64,000 bases of DNA from Clostridiales bacterium PH28_bin88. Lineage in GTDB: Bacteria; Bacillota; PH28-bin88. The notes under the pieces are model-generated. The model did not search any database. It was given only the letters and a program-made list of their open reading frames with translations, and was not told where the DNA came from. Shown here one piece after another: positions 1 to 8,730 of this stretch; positions within the stretch are counted from its first letter, which is position 1; every line of letters begins with the position of its first letter. The position numbers and the translations under genes were made by a program. The DNA is taken from contig LAKY01000072.1 in assembly GCA_000987045.1 (NCBI GenBank), positions 156,012 through 220,011 on the forward strand, written 5' to 3'.

Positions 1-136
<136 letters not shown>

Positions 137-1630
137 TTATTCGCCCTCCTCCGCTATTTGCAGGGCCACCAGCATGGCCCTGGCCTTGTTCCAACACTCC
201 AGGGTTTCCTGTTGGGGCTCCGAATCCGCCACGATGCCGGCCCCCGCCTGCACATAAGCACGGCCACCGTGGAAAACCGCCGTCCTGATGGTAATGCAAG
301 TATCCAGGTTACCGTTTAGTCCCAGGTACCCCACCGCCCCCCCATAAAGTCCCCGCCTGGTCGGTTCCAACTCCTCGATGATCTCCATGGCTCTCACCTT
401 GGGGGCGCCGCTCAAGGTGCCGGCAGGAAAGCATGCCGCCAGGGCGTCCATCGCGTCCCGTCCCGGGCCCAGTATCCCTTCCACCTGGGATACCAGGTGC
501 ATTACGTGAGAATACCTTTCCACCTCCATAAACCGTGGTACCTCCACTGACCCGTACCGGCACACCTTACCCACGTCGTTCCTGCCAAGGTCTACCAGCA
601 TTACGTGCTCCGCCCGCTCTTTTTCGTCGTGTTTTAGTTCGTCAGCCAGCCGTGCGTCCTCTTGCGGGTCGTTTCCCCGCGGCCGGGTACCGGCGATAGG
701 CCGGTGCTGTAACCGGCCCCCCTCCACCCGCACCAGCATCTCCGGTGAAGCCCCAACCAGTTGCAATCCCGGATAGTTTATGTAAAACATGTAAGGGGAA
801 GGGTTTAGTACCCTCACCACCCTGTATACCTCGAAGGGATCGCCGTCAAAACGCCGTGACCACCGCCGGGACAGCACCACTTGAAATACGTCCCCGGCAA
901 CGATATACTCCTTCGCCCGGAGGACCATTTCCTGGAACCGTTCACGAGTTGTATTACAGCTCAAGCTACCTTCATCCAGTTTTACACCTGACGTCAGGGT
1001 GCGCAGCCTGCCGCTGCCGTTCACCGGAAGCGAGACCTCTTCCAGCCGCCGGCGGATTTCCCTCAATTGTTCCACCGCCCGGTAATATTCCGCTGCCGGG
1101 TCGCTACCCACCCTGGAAAGCACCACTGTCTTTAAGGCGCGTTGAACATGGTCGTAGATCAGCACCGTACCTGATACCACCAGGTAGCAATCCGGCAGGC
1201 CCAGGTCATCGGAAGTCAGCCGGGGAAGGCGTTCCAGCCCTCGTACCATGTCATAGGCGAAATACCCTACCGCACCACCAAAAAATCGCGGCAGTTCCGG
1301 GTACTGCCCCACCCGGTAGTCATTAAGCACCCGCCGTATATACCCCAGCGAATCACCCTGTGCAACCGCCCGCTGCCCGTCTTCTTCCGTCTCCATTTCC
1401 GTTCCCCGCGCCCGCAGCACCAGAAAGGGGTTGATACCAATAAAGGAGTAGCGGGCTACTTGTTCCCCCCCCTCTACGCTCTCCAGTAGGTAGGAGTAGG
1501 CTTCTTCCCGGGCCAACCTCTGGTACAAGGAAATGGGAGTCTCACAATCCACCACCGCTTCCTCCCAGACGGGAATAAGTCCCTCGGCTTCCGACCTTTG
1601 AAGGTATTCCGCCAAACCCGGCTTTACCAT
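137..1630 (-). CDS. trpE: Anthranilate synthase component I
   Basis: 497 aa; chorismate-binding enzyme motifs (PIAGTRPRG, DLGRNDVGKV, GTLSGAPKVRAMEII). Confidence 0.97.
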   Translation of the reverse strand: MVKPGLAEYLQRSEAEGLIPVWEEAVVDCETPISLYQRLAREEAYSYLLESVEGGEQVARYSFIGINPFLVLRARGTEMETEEDGQRAVAQGDSLGYIRRVLNDYRVGQYPELPRFFGGAVGYFAYDMVRGLERLPRLTSDDLGLPDCYLVVSGTVLIYDHVQRALKTVVLSRVGSDPAAEYYRAVEQLREIRRRLEEVSLPVNGSGRLRTLTSGVKLDEGSLSCNTTRERFQEMVLRAKEYIVAGDVFQVVLSRRWSRRFDGDPFEVYRVVRVLNPSPYMFYINYPGLQLVGASPEMLVRVEGGRLQHRPIAGTRPRGNDPQEDARLADELKHDEKERAEHVMLVDLGRNDVGKVCRYGSVEVPRFMEVERYSHVMHLVSQVEGILGPGRDAMDALAACFPAGTLSGAPKVRAMEIIEELEPTRRGLYGGAVGYLGLNGNLDTCITIRTAVFHGGRAYVQAGAGIVADSEPQQETLECWNKARAMLVALQIAEEGE

Positions 1631-1724
1631 CTACAATTCCTCCCCCCAATATCCCCATCGCCTCAAGCAAGTTGACTTTCATCGCCTTTGGCGTAAGTCG
1701 CCTCTCTTGTCTTAAAAAAATGCA

Positions 1725-1754
1725 AAAAACCAGTGCCCGAAAATGAGCACTGGC
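1725..1754 (-). terminator. Leader terminator upstream of trpE
   Basis: CCAGTGCTCATTTTCGGGCACTGG stem-loop followed by TTTTTT on the minus strand. Confidence 0.85.
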
Positions 1755-1827
1755 CTGCCAGCAATGATAACCCACTGGTCTCCCGCTCATCTCAGCTCTC
1801 CTCAACCAACTCAACTCAGCTCAACTA
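1725..1827 (-). promoter_or_regulatory. Putative TRAP-dependent trp leader: 5-nt-phased UAG/GAG triplets followed by overlapping antiterminator/terminator
   Basis: Minus strand: TAG.TT.GAG.CT.GAG.TT.GAG.(TTGGTT).GAG.GA.GAG.CT.GAG.AT.GAG.CGG.GAG, then GCCAGTGCTCATTTTCGGGCACTGGTTTTTT. ATGAGC in the repeat tract can pair with GCTCAT of the terminator. Confidence 0.8.
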
Positions 1828-1945
1828 ATATATTAAGTTAAGTTTCTCGACAGTATCTCGAGGGCTCGGCTAAACTCTTCCTCACCACCGGCTCCCAGTG
1901 ATGAGTTTTATTTATCGTACCACCATGGGCAGGACAATGTCAAGA

Positions 1946-2320
1946 TCATTTTTCTCCTTGGCTCAGGTCCGGACGCAACTTCACTGCATCCCGCAGGTAA
2001 ACGTGCTTGATTTCCGCCTGTGACTTGGTGGTATTCCACAGGACCATCACCCTGACGACGCCGCACATGCTCCCGGGAACCGCAATTTCCGTGGCACACA
2101 TCAGCGGGACCAGGTCCCACCCCATTTGCCGTGCCGCCTTGGCTGGAAAAGCCGCGTTCAGATCCTGGCTTACGGTGAAGATAGCACCGGCAATTTCCTC
2201 CGGGTTCAGCCCGTTGTCCTCCGCAAGTTTTCGCAACATTTCCCCCGTAGCCACCAGGATTTCTTCTTCTGAGTTATCCCGCACGGTAATAGCCCCGCGA
2301 ACACCCCGCACCTTGGTCAT
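1946..2320 (-). CDS. aroH: Chorismate mutase, AroH type
   Basis: 124 aa MTKVRGVRGAITVRDNSEEEIL...; matches the monofunctional AroH family pattern. Confidence 0.95.
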   Translation of the reverse strand: MTKVRGVRGAITVRDNSEEEILVATGEMLRKLAEDNGLNPEEIAGAIFTVSQDLNAAFPAKAARQMGWDLVPLMCATEIAVPGSMCGVVRVMVLWNTTKSQAEIKHVYLRDAVKLRPDLSQGEK

Positions 2321-2397
2321 ATCCCTCTCCCCATTCCTTCCGTCCTTCCGACCTGCTCCGACTTCCGACCTCGAATTCCCGACTTCTGACTTCCAGA

Positions 2398-2814
2398 TCA
2401 GGGTACGGCCCGGTGGCCCAAGCCAATCCCTACCTCGTCGAGGTGCAGGAGGCCGATGCCGAAGTACACCGCCACACTGATGTGGTCATGATGGCGGGCA
2501 AGTCCAATTTTCCCTCCCACATTCAGACCTACCGCCTTCGGCATAATCTGAGACAAGGCCTCCCGGGTGGCACCCGCAACTGCCCCCTCGTCGGCGTGGG
2601 TCTCCTTGATCACGCCTTCCCGTTTGGCGGCAACCACAGCCCGTTCGACGATCTTTTTCACGGAACTGATAAACTCTCCGCCGTAATCCACCGCCGCTGT
2701 CTTGATCCCCATCTCTTGAAACTTGCGCTTCAAATCCAGTTCCTCTTCCCGTGTTTCCGTCAGGGCCATCTGGATGGCCACCGCCGCAATCTTTTTGCTC
2801 CCGTAATGGGACAT
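2398..2814 (-). CDS. hutP: HutP-family RNA-binding antiterminator
   Basis: 138 aa with HutP-like C-terminus (GKIGLARHHDHISVAVYFGIGLLHLDEVGIGLGHRAVP). Confidence 0.85.
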   Translation of the reverse strand: MSHYGSKKIAAVAIQMALTETREEELDLKRKFQEMGIKTAAVDYGGEFISSVKKIVERAVVAAKREGVIKETHADEGAVAGATREALSQIMPKAVGLNVGGKIGLARHHDHISVAVYFGIGLLHLDEVGIGLGHRAVP

Positions 2815-2895
2815 CGGGCAAAACCTCCCCTTCGGGACACTTATTAGATTAATTATAGCAAATATTAACGGCAGGAAAAGGATTTTCTCCGATTT

Positions 2896-4143
2896 TTAGT
2901 CTCCTGGAACAGCTGCTGCCGATTTACCAGCCACAAAACCGGTGGAAAAGGCAGCCTGCAGGTTGAACCCGCCGGTGTAACCGTCCACATCAAGCACTTC
3001 ACCGGCAAAATAAAGTCCGCGAACCAGGCGGGACCCCATAGTCTGGGGCTCAATCTCTTTAACCGATACCCCGCCGGCGGTGACAATGGCTTCAGCCAAA
3101 GGCCTGGTTCCCGTCACTGTCAGGGGGAGGTGCTGCAACAGGTAGGCGAGATGCAATCGCTCCTCCCGGGTGATTTGGTGGACAAACTTGTCCTCCGGTA
3201 AGCCCGACAGATGAGTAAACACCCGGATCAACCGCTGGGGCAATAGTTCCCCCAGGGAGTTTTTCAACTGTCTCCGGCTGAACTGGGCAAAGTCTCGCTG
3301 CAGGCGAGCATCCAACTGTTCCCGTCGCAGAGCCGGCTTCAGGTTGATTTCCGCTCTGACCGGCGGGCCGTGCCGCTCCAGGTAACGAGAAACGTTCCGG
3401 CTGAGGGTCAGGATAATCGGCCCGGAAACTCCGAAATGTGTAAACAACATCTCACCGAATTCACTGCCCAGCGAATCCTTCCCCCAGGTAGAAACCTCTA
3501 CGTTTTTCAGAGTAAGCCCCTGCAGGTCCTTTACCCATTCCTCGTTTGTCTCCAAGGGAACCAGAGCGGGCTTTAACGGGGTGATCCGGTGACCCAACTC
3601 TGCCGCCCAGCGATAACCGTCCCCGGTAGAACCGGTGCGGGGATACGACATCCCGCCGGTAGCCACAACTACCGCCTTTCCCGGAACGGTTCCTCCACCG
3701 GCCTTTACACCGGTTACCCGGTTCCCCTCCACCAGCAGTCCGGCCACCGGGAGGTTTACCCGCACTTCCACCCCCAATCGGCGCAGGTACCCTTCCAGCG
3801 CCTGTACCACATCCTTGGACCGGTCAGAAACGGGGAACACCCGCCCCCCCCGCTCCACTTTGGTGGGGAGACCCAGCCTGTTAAGGAGCGCAACCATGTC
3901 TTTGTTGGAAAAGGTATGCAGTGCGCTGTACAAGAACTGCCCGTTCCCCGGGATATTGTCCACCAACCCGGTGATGTCGGCAGCATTGGTGAGATTGCAC
4001 CGGCCCTTGCCGCTGATCAGCACCTTGGTGCCAAGGCGGGAGTTTTTCTCCAGCAACACCACTGGTGCTCCCGTTTCCGCGGCGGCAATCGCCGCTAGCA
4101 TTCCGGCGGCCCCCCCGCCGACCACCACTACCCGCGCTGGCAT
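2896..4143 (-). CDS. NAD(P)/FAD-dependent oxidoreductase, HI0933/BaiN/YhiN-like family
   Basis: 415 aa; N-terminal VVVGGGAAGMLAAIAAAETGAPVVLLEKNSRLGTKVLISGKGRCNLTN. Confidence 0.93.
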   Translation of the reverse strand: MPARVVVVGGGAAGMLAAIAAAETGAPVVLLEKNSRLGTKVLISGKGRCNLTNAADITGLVDNIPGNGQFLYSALHTFSNKDMVALLNRLGLPTKVERGGRVFPVSDRSKDVVQALEGYLRRLGVEVRVNLPVAGLLVEGNRVTGVKAGGGTVPGKAVVVATGGMSYPRTGSTGDGYRWAAELGHRITPLKPALVPLETNEEWVKDLQGLTLKNVEVSTWGKDSLGSEFGEMLFTHFGVSGPIILTLSRNVSRYLERHGPPVRAEINLKPALRREQLDARLQRDFAQFSRRQLKNSLGELLPQRLIRVFTHLSGLPEDKFVHQITREERLHLAYLLQHLPLTVTGTRPLAEAIVTAGGVSVKEIEPQTMGSRLVRGLYFAGEVLDVDGYTGGFNLQAAFSTGFVAGKSAAAVPGD

Positions 4144-4227
4144 GCTGGTTTACCATACCTCCCGTACCCCTACTTAGTTTCGTTTCTTCCTGAAAAATCG
4201 GTTGACGGCTTGAGCTCAGGTTTCCTA

Positions 4228-4989
4228 CTACTCCGCGGCCACCCTGTTCACCAGCCTGCCCAGGTGCCGGATCTCAATCGCGATTTCATCCCCCGGCTCC
4301 ATAGGTCCGACTCCGCTGGGAGTACCGGTAAGGATCACATCCCCCGGCAGCAGGGTCATTACCTTGGAGAGGTAGCTTACCAGGTACTCTACGGGAAAGA
4401 TCAACTGGGCAGTGGTAGAGCGTTGTCGCTCTTGCCCATTAAGGAACGCCTTTACCTCCAGGTCAGACGGGTCAATCCCGGAAACAATCCGTGGTCCCAG
4501 GGGGCAGAAAGTATCAAAAGACTTGGCCACCGTCCATTGCCCGTCCTTGGGCTGCAGATCCCGGGCTGTCACATCGTTGCCACATACGTAGCCCAACACA
4601 TTTTCTATGGCGTTCCCGGGTTCCGCATGGCGGGTAACCCTACCGATGACAACGCCCAGTTCCGCCTCATAGTCCAGCCTGCGACACATGGCCGGCTTGA
4701 TCACCCGTTCACCGGGACCTACCACCGCAGTAGAAGGTTTCATAAACACCACCGGCTTTTCCGGAATGGGTATCTTCATCTCTTCCGCATGATCCCGGTA
4801 GTTGAGGCCAATGCAGATTACTTTACTGGGCTCGCAGGGGGCCAGCAGGCGTACTGCCGAAGACGGGAAAACCTCGTCGGTCTCTTGCCATTGGGTAAAA
4901 ATACTCCCCGACAAAGCAATCACTTGCTCACCGCGCACTACTCCGTAACAGGCTTTTTCCCCATTCAGGAAACGCACGAACTCCGTCAT
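4228..4989 (-). CDS. Fumarylacetoacetate hydrolase family protein
   Basis: 253 aa; motifs YRDHAEEM, VFMKPSTAVVGPGE, DYEAELGVVIG, ILTGTPSGVG. Confidence 0.95.
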   Translation of the reverse strand: MTEFVRFLNGEKACYGVVRGEQVIALSGSIFTQWQETDEVFPSSAVRLLAPCEPSKVICIGLNYRDHAEEMKIPIPEKPVVFMKPSTAVVGPGERVIKPAMCRRLDYEAELGVVIGRVTRHAEPGNAIENVLGYVCGNDVTARDLQPKDGQWTVAKSFDTFCPLGPRIVSGIDPSDLEVKAFLNGQERQRSTTAQLIFPVEYLVSYLSKVMTLLPGDVILTGTPSGVGPMEPGDEIAIEIRHLGRLVNRVAAE

Positions 4990-5028
4990 CCCTCTTCTCC
5001 CTTCCTGAGTGTTTGATTAATAATACTT

Positions 5029-5607
5029 TTACCGGGCGTTGATTTTCTTTTCCCACAGGAGGCGGTAGGTATGAAGTTCCTGGTTCATTTTAAACAGGAA
5101 TCGTTCCACATCCTGGCGCGTAACCAGCATTTGCTCAGGTTCCAGGATTTCCACCTTTCGGAACTCCTCGCGCATGATAAAACGGATCACGTCTTCGATC
5201 GTGTCTGCCCAGACAGTCAGGATAACGGGAGCGTACGCCACCTCTTCCCCGTTGATTTCGTCGGCAACGGTATAAACGTCGAGGGTATTGTCTATATCCT
5301 CGATCTTAATCCCCTGGACGGGTACGTTACGGAGTTGGGCCACCTTCTGTTCCCTGATCTCTTCAGCCACCTTCTCCGTATTCTTCCCGCCAAAGAAAAA
5401 CTTGGCCGGCCTTGTCTCACCCCGGTAATCCAGCCTGACTCTAAGCTTAATGTTGCTCTGGATGACCTCATCACCTATCTTTACCTTCAACAGGCACTCC
5501 CCCTGAGTTGTCCAACATTTCCCAAGGATAGTATGTTCGATGTAATGGGTAAAAATTCCTGCTCTTTTCTGACGTGCTTTAATCGATAGCGAAAAATCAG
5601 GAGGCAA
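5029..5607 (-). CDS. Hypothetical protein
   Basis: 192 aa, downstream of cobO in the same orientation; no family recognised. Confidence 0.65.
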   Translation of the reverse strand: MPPDFSLSIKARQKRAGIFTHYIEHTILGKCWTTQGECLLKVKIGDEVIQSNIKLRVRLDYRGETRPAKFFFGGKNTEKVAEEIREQKVAQLRNVPVQGIKIEDIDNTLDVYTVADEINGEEVAYAPVILTVWADTIEDVIRFIMREEFRKVEILEPEQMLVTRQDVERFLFKMNQELHTYRLLWEKKINAR

Positions 5608-5616
5608 TTATAAGTT

Positions 5617-6153
5617 CTAAAACTCTATACCTCGGCGGGCGTTAACACCCAACTGATATGGATGCTTAATTTCCCTCATTTCGGTGACCAAGTGAGCCCG
5701 ATCTATAATCTCCTGGGGTGCGTTGCGACCGGTAAGCACCAGTTCCAAATGAGGCGGCTTCCTGTCCAGAAAAGCCAGTACTTCCTCGATGGTAAGCAGT
5801 TGGAAGAACAGGGCATTATTTACCTCATCAAGAATGAGAATATCTACGTCCCCTCCCAACATGGCCTCTTCGGCAAAAGCTAACGCCTTCCTGGCTAGGG
5901 TATAGTCTTCCGGTTTAGCACCGCCCCGGTGGATAAACCCGGGCCGTCCAAAGGCATGGATCTCCACTTCGGGGGCCAGGCGGGCAAAAGCCTTGTTTTC
6001 CCCGTAGTTACCGGTCTTCATAAACTGGACGATAAGCACCTTGAAACCGTTTCCCGCAGCCCTTACCGCAAGGCCGAAAGCGGCGGTGCTTTTACCCTTG
6101 GCGTTCCCGGTATAGACCTGAATCAATCCCTGCTCCAGCTTCGGTTTAGTCAT
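5617..6153 (-). CDS. cobO: Cob(I)alamin adenosyltransferase (CobA/CobO/BtuR type)
   Basis: 178 aa; LIQVYTGNAKGKSTAAFGLAVRAAGNGFKVLIVQFMK P-loop and DILILDEVNNAL. Confidence 0.95.
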   Translation of the reverse strand: MTKPKLEQGLIQVYTGNAKGKSTAAFGLAVRAAGNGFKVLIVQFMKTGNYGENKAFARLAPEVEIHAFGRPGFIHRGGAKPEDYTLARKALAFAEEAMLGGDVDILILDEVNNALFFQLLTIEEVLAFLDRKPPHLELVLTGRNAPQEIIDRAHLVTEMREIKHPYQLGVNARRGIEF

Positions 6154-6198
6154 ATTGTCACCACTCCCTCCAAGAAAAGTTAAATGTTATTCTTCAGG

Positions 6199-6295
6199 TA
6201 TTCAGAATTCAGGAGTCAGAATTCAGAATACTTCGAGACGATAAACCGCTCTCTAATGCTGACTCCTGACTTCTGACTCCTGACTCCTGAGTAGT
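6199..6295. repeat. TCAGAATTCAG / CTGACTCCTGACTTCTGACTCCTGACTCCTGA intergenic repeat tract
   Basis: Short tandem-like units between cobO and the ABC ATPase; similar GACTTCTGACTT fragments at ~2365-2395. Confidence 0.75.
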
Positions 6296-7581
6296 CACAA
6301 ACCCGGTTCAGAAACACGAGTTCTTGACTCCAGACCGGCCAAGAAGGCCAAGACCGCCTCCTGGTAGTTGACTCCCTGCCAACCCCCAGCAGGGAGCGAG
6401 TAAAGAAACTCAACCGCCTGCCCCCCGGTGTAGTCCCGCTGGGGCAGCTCATCAGGGGATACCACCAACACCGGAACACCAAGCCTGATGGCATGGGCCA
6501 GGCACTCAATGTTCCTCAGGTTACCGTGGCCAAAAGGAACCTGCAGCATCACCACCGCGCCCGCCTCACCGATAAGCTCCAGGTTCCGCCGGTAGGCTTC
6601 GTCACCAATTGGTGAAAAAGGAGCTTCCTCCGCCATGATGAGGCCCAGATCCCGCGCCCGTTGCCAGTCGGTATCGCCCGCATTCAGTACACCCGCCGTT
6701 ACCGTGTAACCCCTCGAGGCCAATTGGTCCATCATCCAACCGGAAACGCCACCCCCACCGATGAGGTGAACCTTCAGGTGGCTTTTTTCCGTTCCTGTTT
6801 TCGGTGTAAGCAGGGTGACCTGGGGCACACCGGTGATTGGGTGACGGGCGATACCCACTTCCGCCCGGAACACCTCCCGGATATGTTCCGGTGTGATCAC
6901 TTCTTCAGGATCGCCGGCAGCGAAAATATTCCCTTGGTGGAGGAGCAGCAGCCGCTGGCAGAACTGGGAAGCCAGGTTAAGGTCGTGGAGCACCCCGATT
7001 ACCGTTAGTTTTTCCTCCAGCACCAGCTTCCTCAACAGGGACAGTATCTCCACTTGGTAATTGATATCAAGATGCGCCGTCGGTTCGTCTAACAGAAGCA
7101 GTTGAGGTTCCTGGGTAAGAGCACGCGCCAGGAGCACCCGCTGGCGCTCACCACCGCTTAAGTGGGTGACGGGTCGATGCCTTAACCCCCATGTATCGGT
7201 CATTTCCATGGCCTTTTGGGCCACCAGCCGATCCCGGATGCCCTCAACATGAAATCGTCCTAGATGGGCATGACGTCCCATCAAGACCACTTCTTCTGTG
7301 GTGAAGGTAAAGTCTACGCGGGTATCCTGGGGTACCACTCCCACCTTCTTGGCCAGGTCCTTAACCTTGATTGTGGACAGGTCTCGCCCATCCAGCCATA
7401 CAATACCGATAGAAGGCTTTACGGTGGCGGCCAGCGTCTTGATCAGGGTAGATTTTCCCGATCCGTTGGGTCCAATGACGCCAAGGAAAGTACCGGGATC
7501 CACGGAAAAGGTAATGCCATCCAGCACGGTTCGCGCCCCATACCGGCATTCAATATCATGTACTTTCAGAACAACAGTCAT
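6295..7581 (-). CDS. btuD: Cobalamin/iron-siderophore ABC transporter ATP-binding protein with an extra ~165-aa C-terminal domain
   Basis: 428 aa; Walker A GPNGSGKST, signature LSGGERQRV, Walker B LLLLDEPT; C-terminal HLKVHLIGGGGVSGWMMDQLASRGYTVTAG... is outside the usual ATPase. Confidence 0.9.
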   Translation of the reverse strand: MTVVLKVHDIECRYGARTVLDGITFSVDPGTFLGVIGPNGSGKSTLIKTLAATVKPSIGIVWLDGRDLSTIKVKDLAKKVGVVPQDTRVDFTFTTEEVVLMGRHAHLGRFHVEGIRDRLVAQKAMEMTDTWGLRHRPVTHLSGGERQRVLLARALTQEPQLLLLDEPTAHLDINYQVEILSLLRKLVLEEKLTVIGVLHDLNLASQFCQRLLLLHQGNIFAAGDPEEVITPEHIREVFRAEVGIARHPITGVPQVTLLTPKTGTEKSHLKVHLIGGGGVSGWMMDQLASRGYTVTAGVLNAGDTDWQRARDLGLIMAEEAPFSPIGDEAYRRNLELIGEAGAVVMLQVPFGHGNLRNIECLAHAIRLGVPVLVVSPDELPQRDYTGGQAVEFLYSLPAGGWQGVNYQEAVLAFLAGLESRTRVSEPGL

Positions 7582-7593
7582 GCTGTATCACCT

Positions 7594-8658
7594 TTACACC
7601 CACATGCTCCGCTGCCTGGTTCGCAGCAGGTAGCCAAAAAAAGGAGCGCCCAGAAATGCCGTGATTACCCCGACCGGTAACTCGGCGGGGGCGATAACGG
7701 TGCGGGCCAGCGTATCCGCCAGCACCAGAAAGATACTGCCTGTAAGGGCGGCAACGGGTAAAAGCACCCGGTGGTCCGGTCCCAATACCATCCGCACCAC
7801 ATGCGGGGTCACCAGCCCCACGAACCCGATGGTCCCCGCCATCGCCACCGCCTGGGCGGTAACCAGAGAAGCCGCGAAAAGAATGAGGACTTTAGCCCGC
7901 TCCACGCCCACCCCAAGGTGCTGGGCGGTCTCCTCGCCCAGGGCCAGCAGGTTCAGTTCCCGGGCCAAGAACCCGATTATCACCATCCCGGCCAGGAGGG
8001 CTGGAAGAGACCAGGCCACATGGCCCCAACTTCTTAAAGACAGGCTCCCCATCAGCCAGAACACTACCTGTTCCAGGTTGTGGTACGCCCTGGTGAGCAT
8101 GAAAGACAGGATAGCTGTCAGGAAGGACCCAACCACCACACCGGCCAGGATGAGGGTTTCTACAGCCACCCGCCCACCGATCCTGGCCAGCCGGTACACA
8201 GTTATAATGGTTAAGATCGCCCCCAAGAAGGCTCCCACAGGTACCAGGCCGATACCGGGGACCCCTTTAATCCCCGCTCCAGCCAGCATAACCAGCACAG
8301 CCCCCACCGCCGCCCCTGAAGAAACCCCCACAGTATAGGGATCGGCCAGGGGGTTCCGCAACAATCCCTGGAAGGCGGCTCCGGCCACCGCCAAACCCGC
8401 CCCCACCAGGGAGCCCATCAGGATACGGGGAAACCGGATTTTCCAGATAATCACTTCCATGGTGCGGGTCCAGTCGGGAATAACCAGCGCGGGACCCAGA
8501 ACCGGCACCTTGTGTACCAGTATCCCTGCGGCAGTCAGTGGGCTAATGTTGGCGCTACCGATTACCGCGCTACCGATCACCACCACCGCCCACAGCAACG
8601 CCAGGGCAGGCAAGGAAACCATCAGTTTGGCTTGCCATCCCTCCAACGATTTCAACAT
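7594..8658 (-). CDS. btuC: FecCD/BtuC-family ABC transporter permease
   Basis: 354 aa; RFPRILMGSLVGAGLAVAGAAFQGLLRNPLADPYTVGVSSGAAVGA and GFVGLVTPHVVRM. Confidence 0.95.
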   Translation of the reverse strand: MLKSLEGWQAKLMVSLPALALLWAVVVIGSAVIGSANISPLTAAGILVHKVPVLGPALVIPDWTRTMEVIIWKIRFPRILMGSLVGAGLAVAGAAFQGLLRNPLADPYTVGVSSGAAVGAVLVMLAGAGIKGVPGIGLVPVGAFLGAILTIITVYRLARIGGRVAVETLILAGVVVGSFLTAILSFMLTRAYHNLEQVVFWLMGSLSLRSWGHVAWSLPALLAGMVIIGFLARELNLLALGEETAQHLGVGVERAKVLILFAASLVTAQAVAMAGTIGFVGLVTPHVVRMVLGPDHRVLLPVAALTGSIFLVLADTLARTVIAPAELPVGVITAFLGAPFFGYLLRTRQRSMWV

Positions 8659-8730
8659 CCTCCCTAACCACCTAATGATGTAGTTTTAGACAAGCCGAAA
8701 GCCCGCCACGCAAAGTTTATCGTAGCGCGT

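Noticed and set aside
1542-1814. 90-aa ORF across the trp leader, considered as a ribosome-stalling leader peptide
   Set aside because: Only one Trp codon in the relevant part and it overlaps the trpE start out of frame; the phased GAG repeats explain the leader better.
1725-1830. T-box riboswitch upstream of trpE
   Set aside because: No T-box core (AGGGTGGNACCGCG-like) seen; repeat-plus-terminator layout fits TRAP instead.
4210-5016. 268-aa plus-strand ORF
   Set aside because: Antisense to the FAH-family gene; no recognisable domain.
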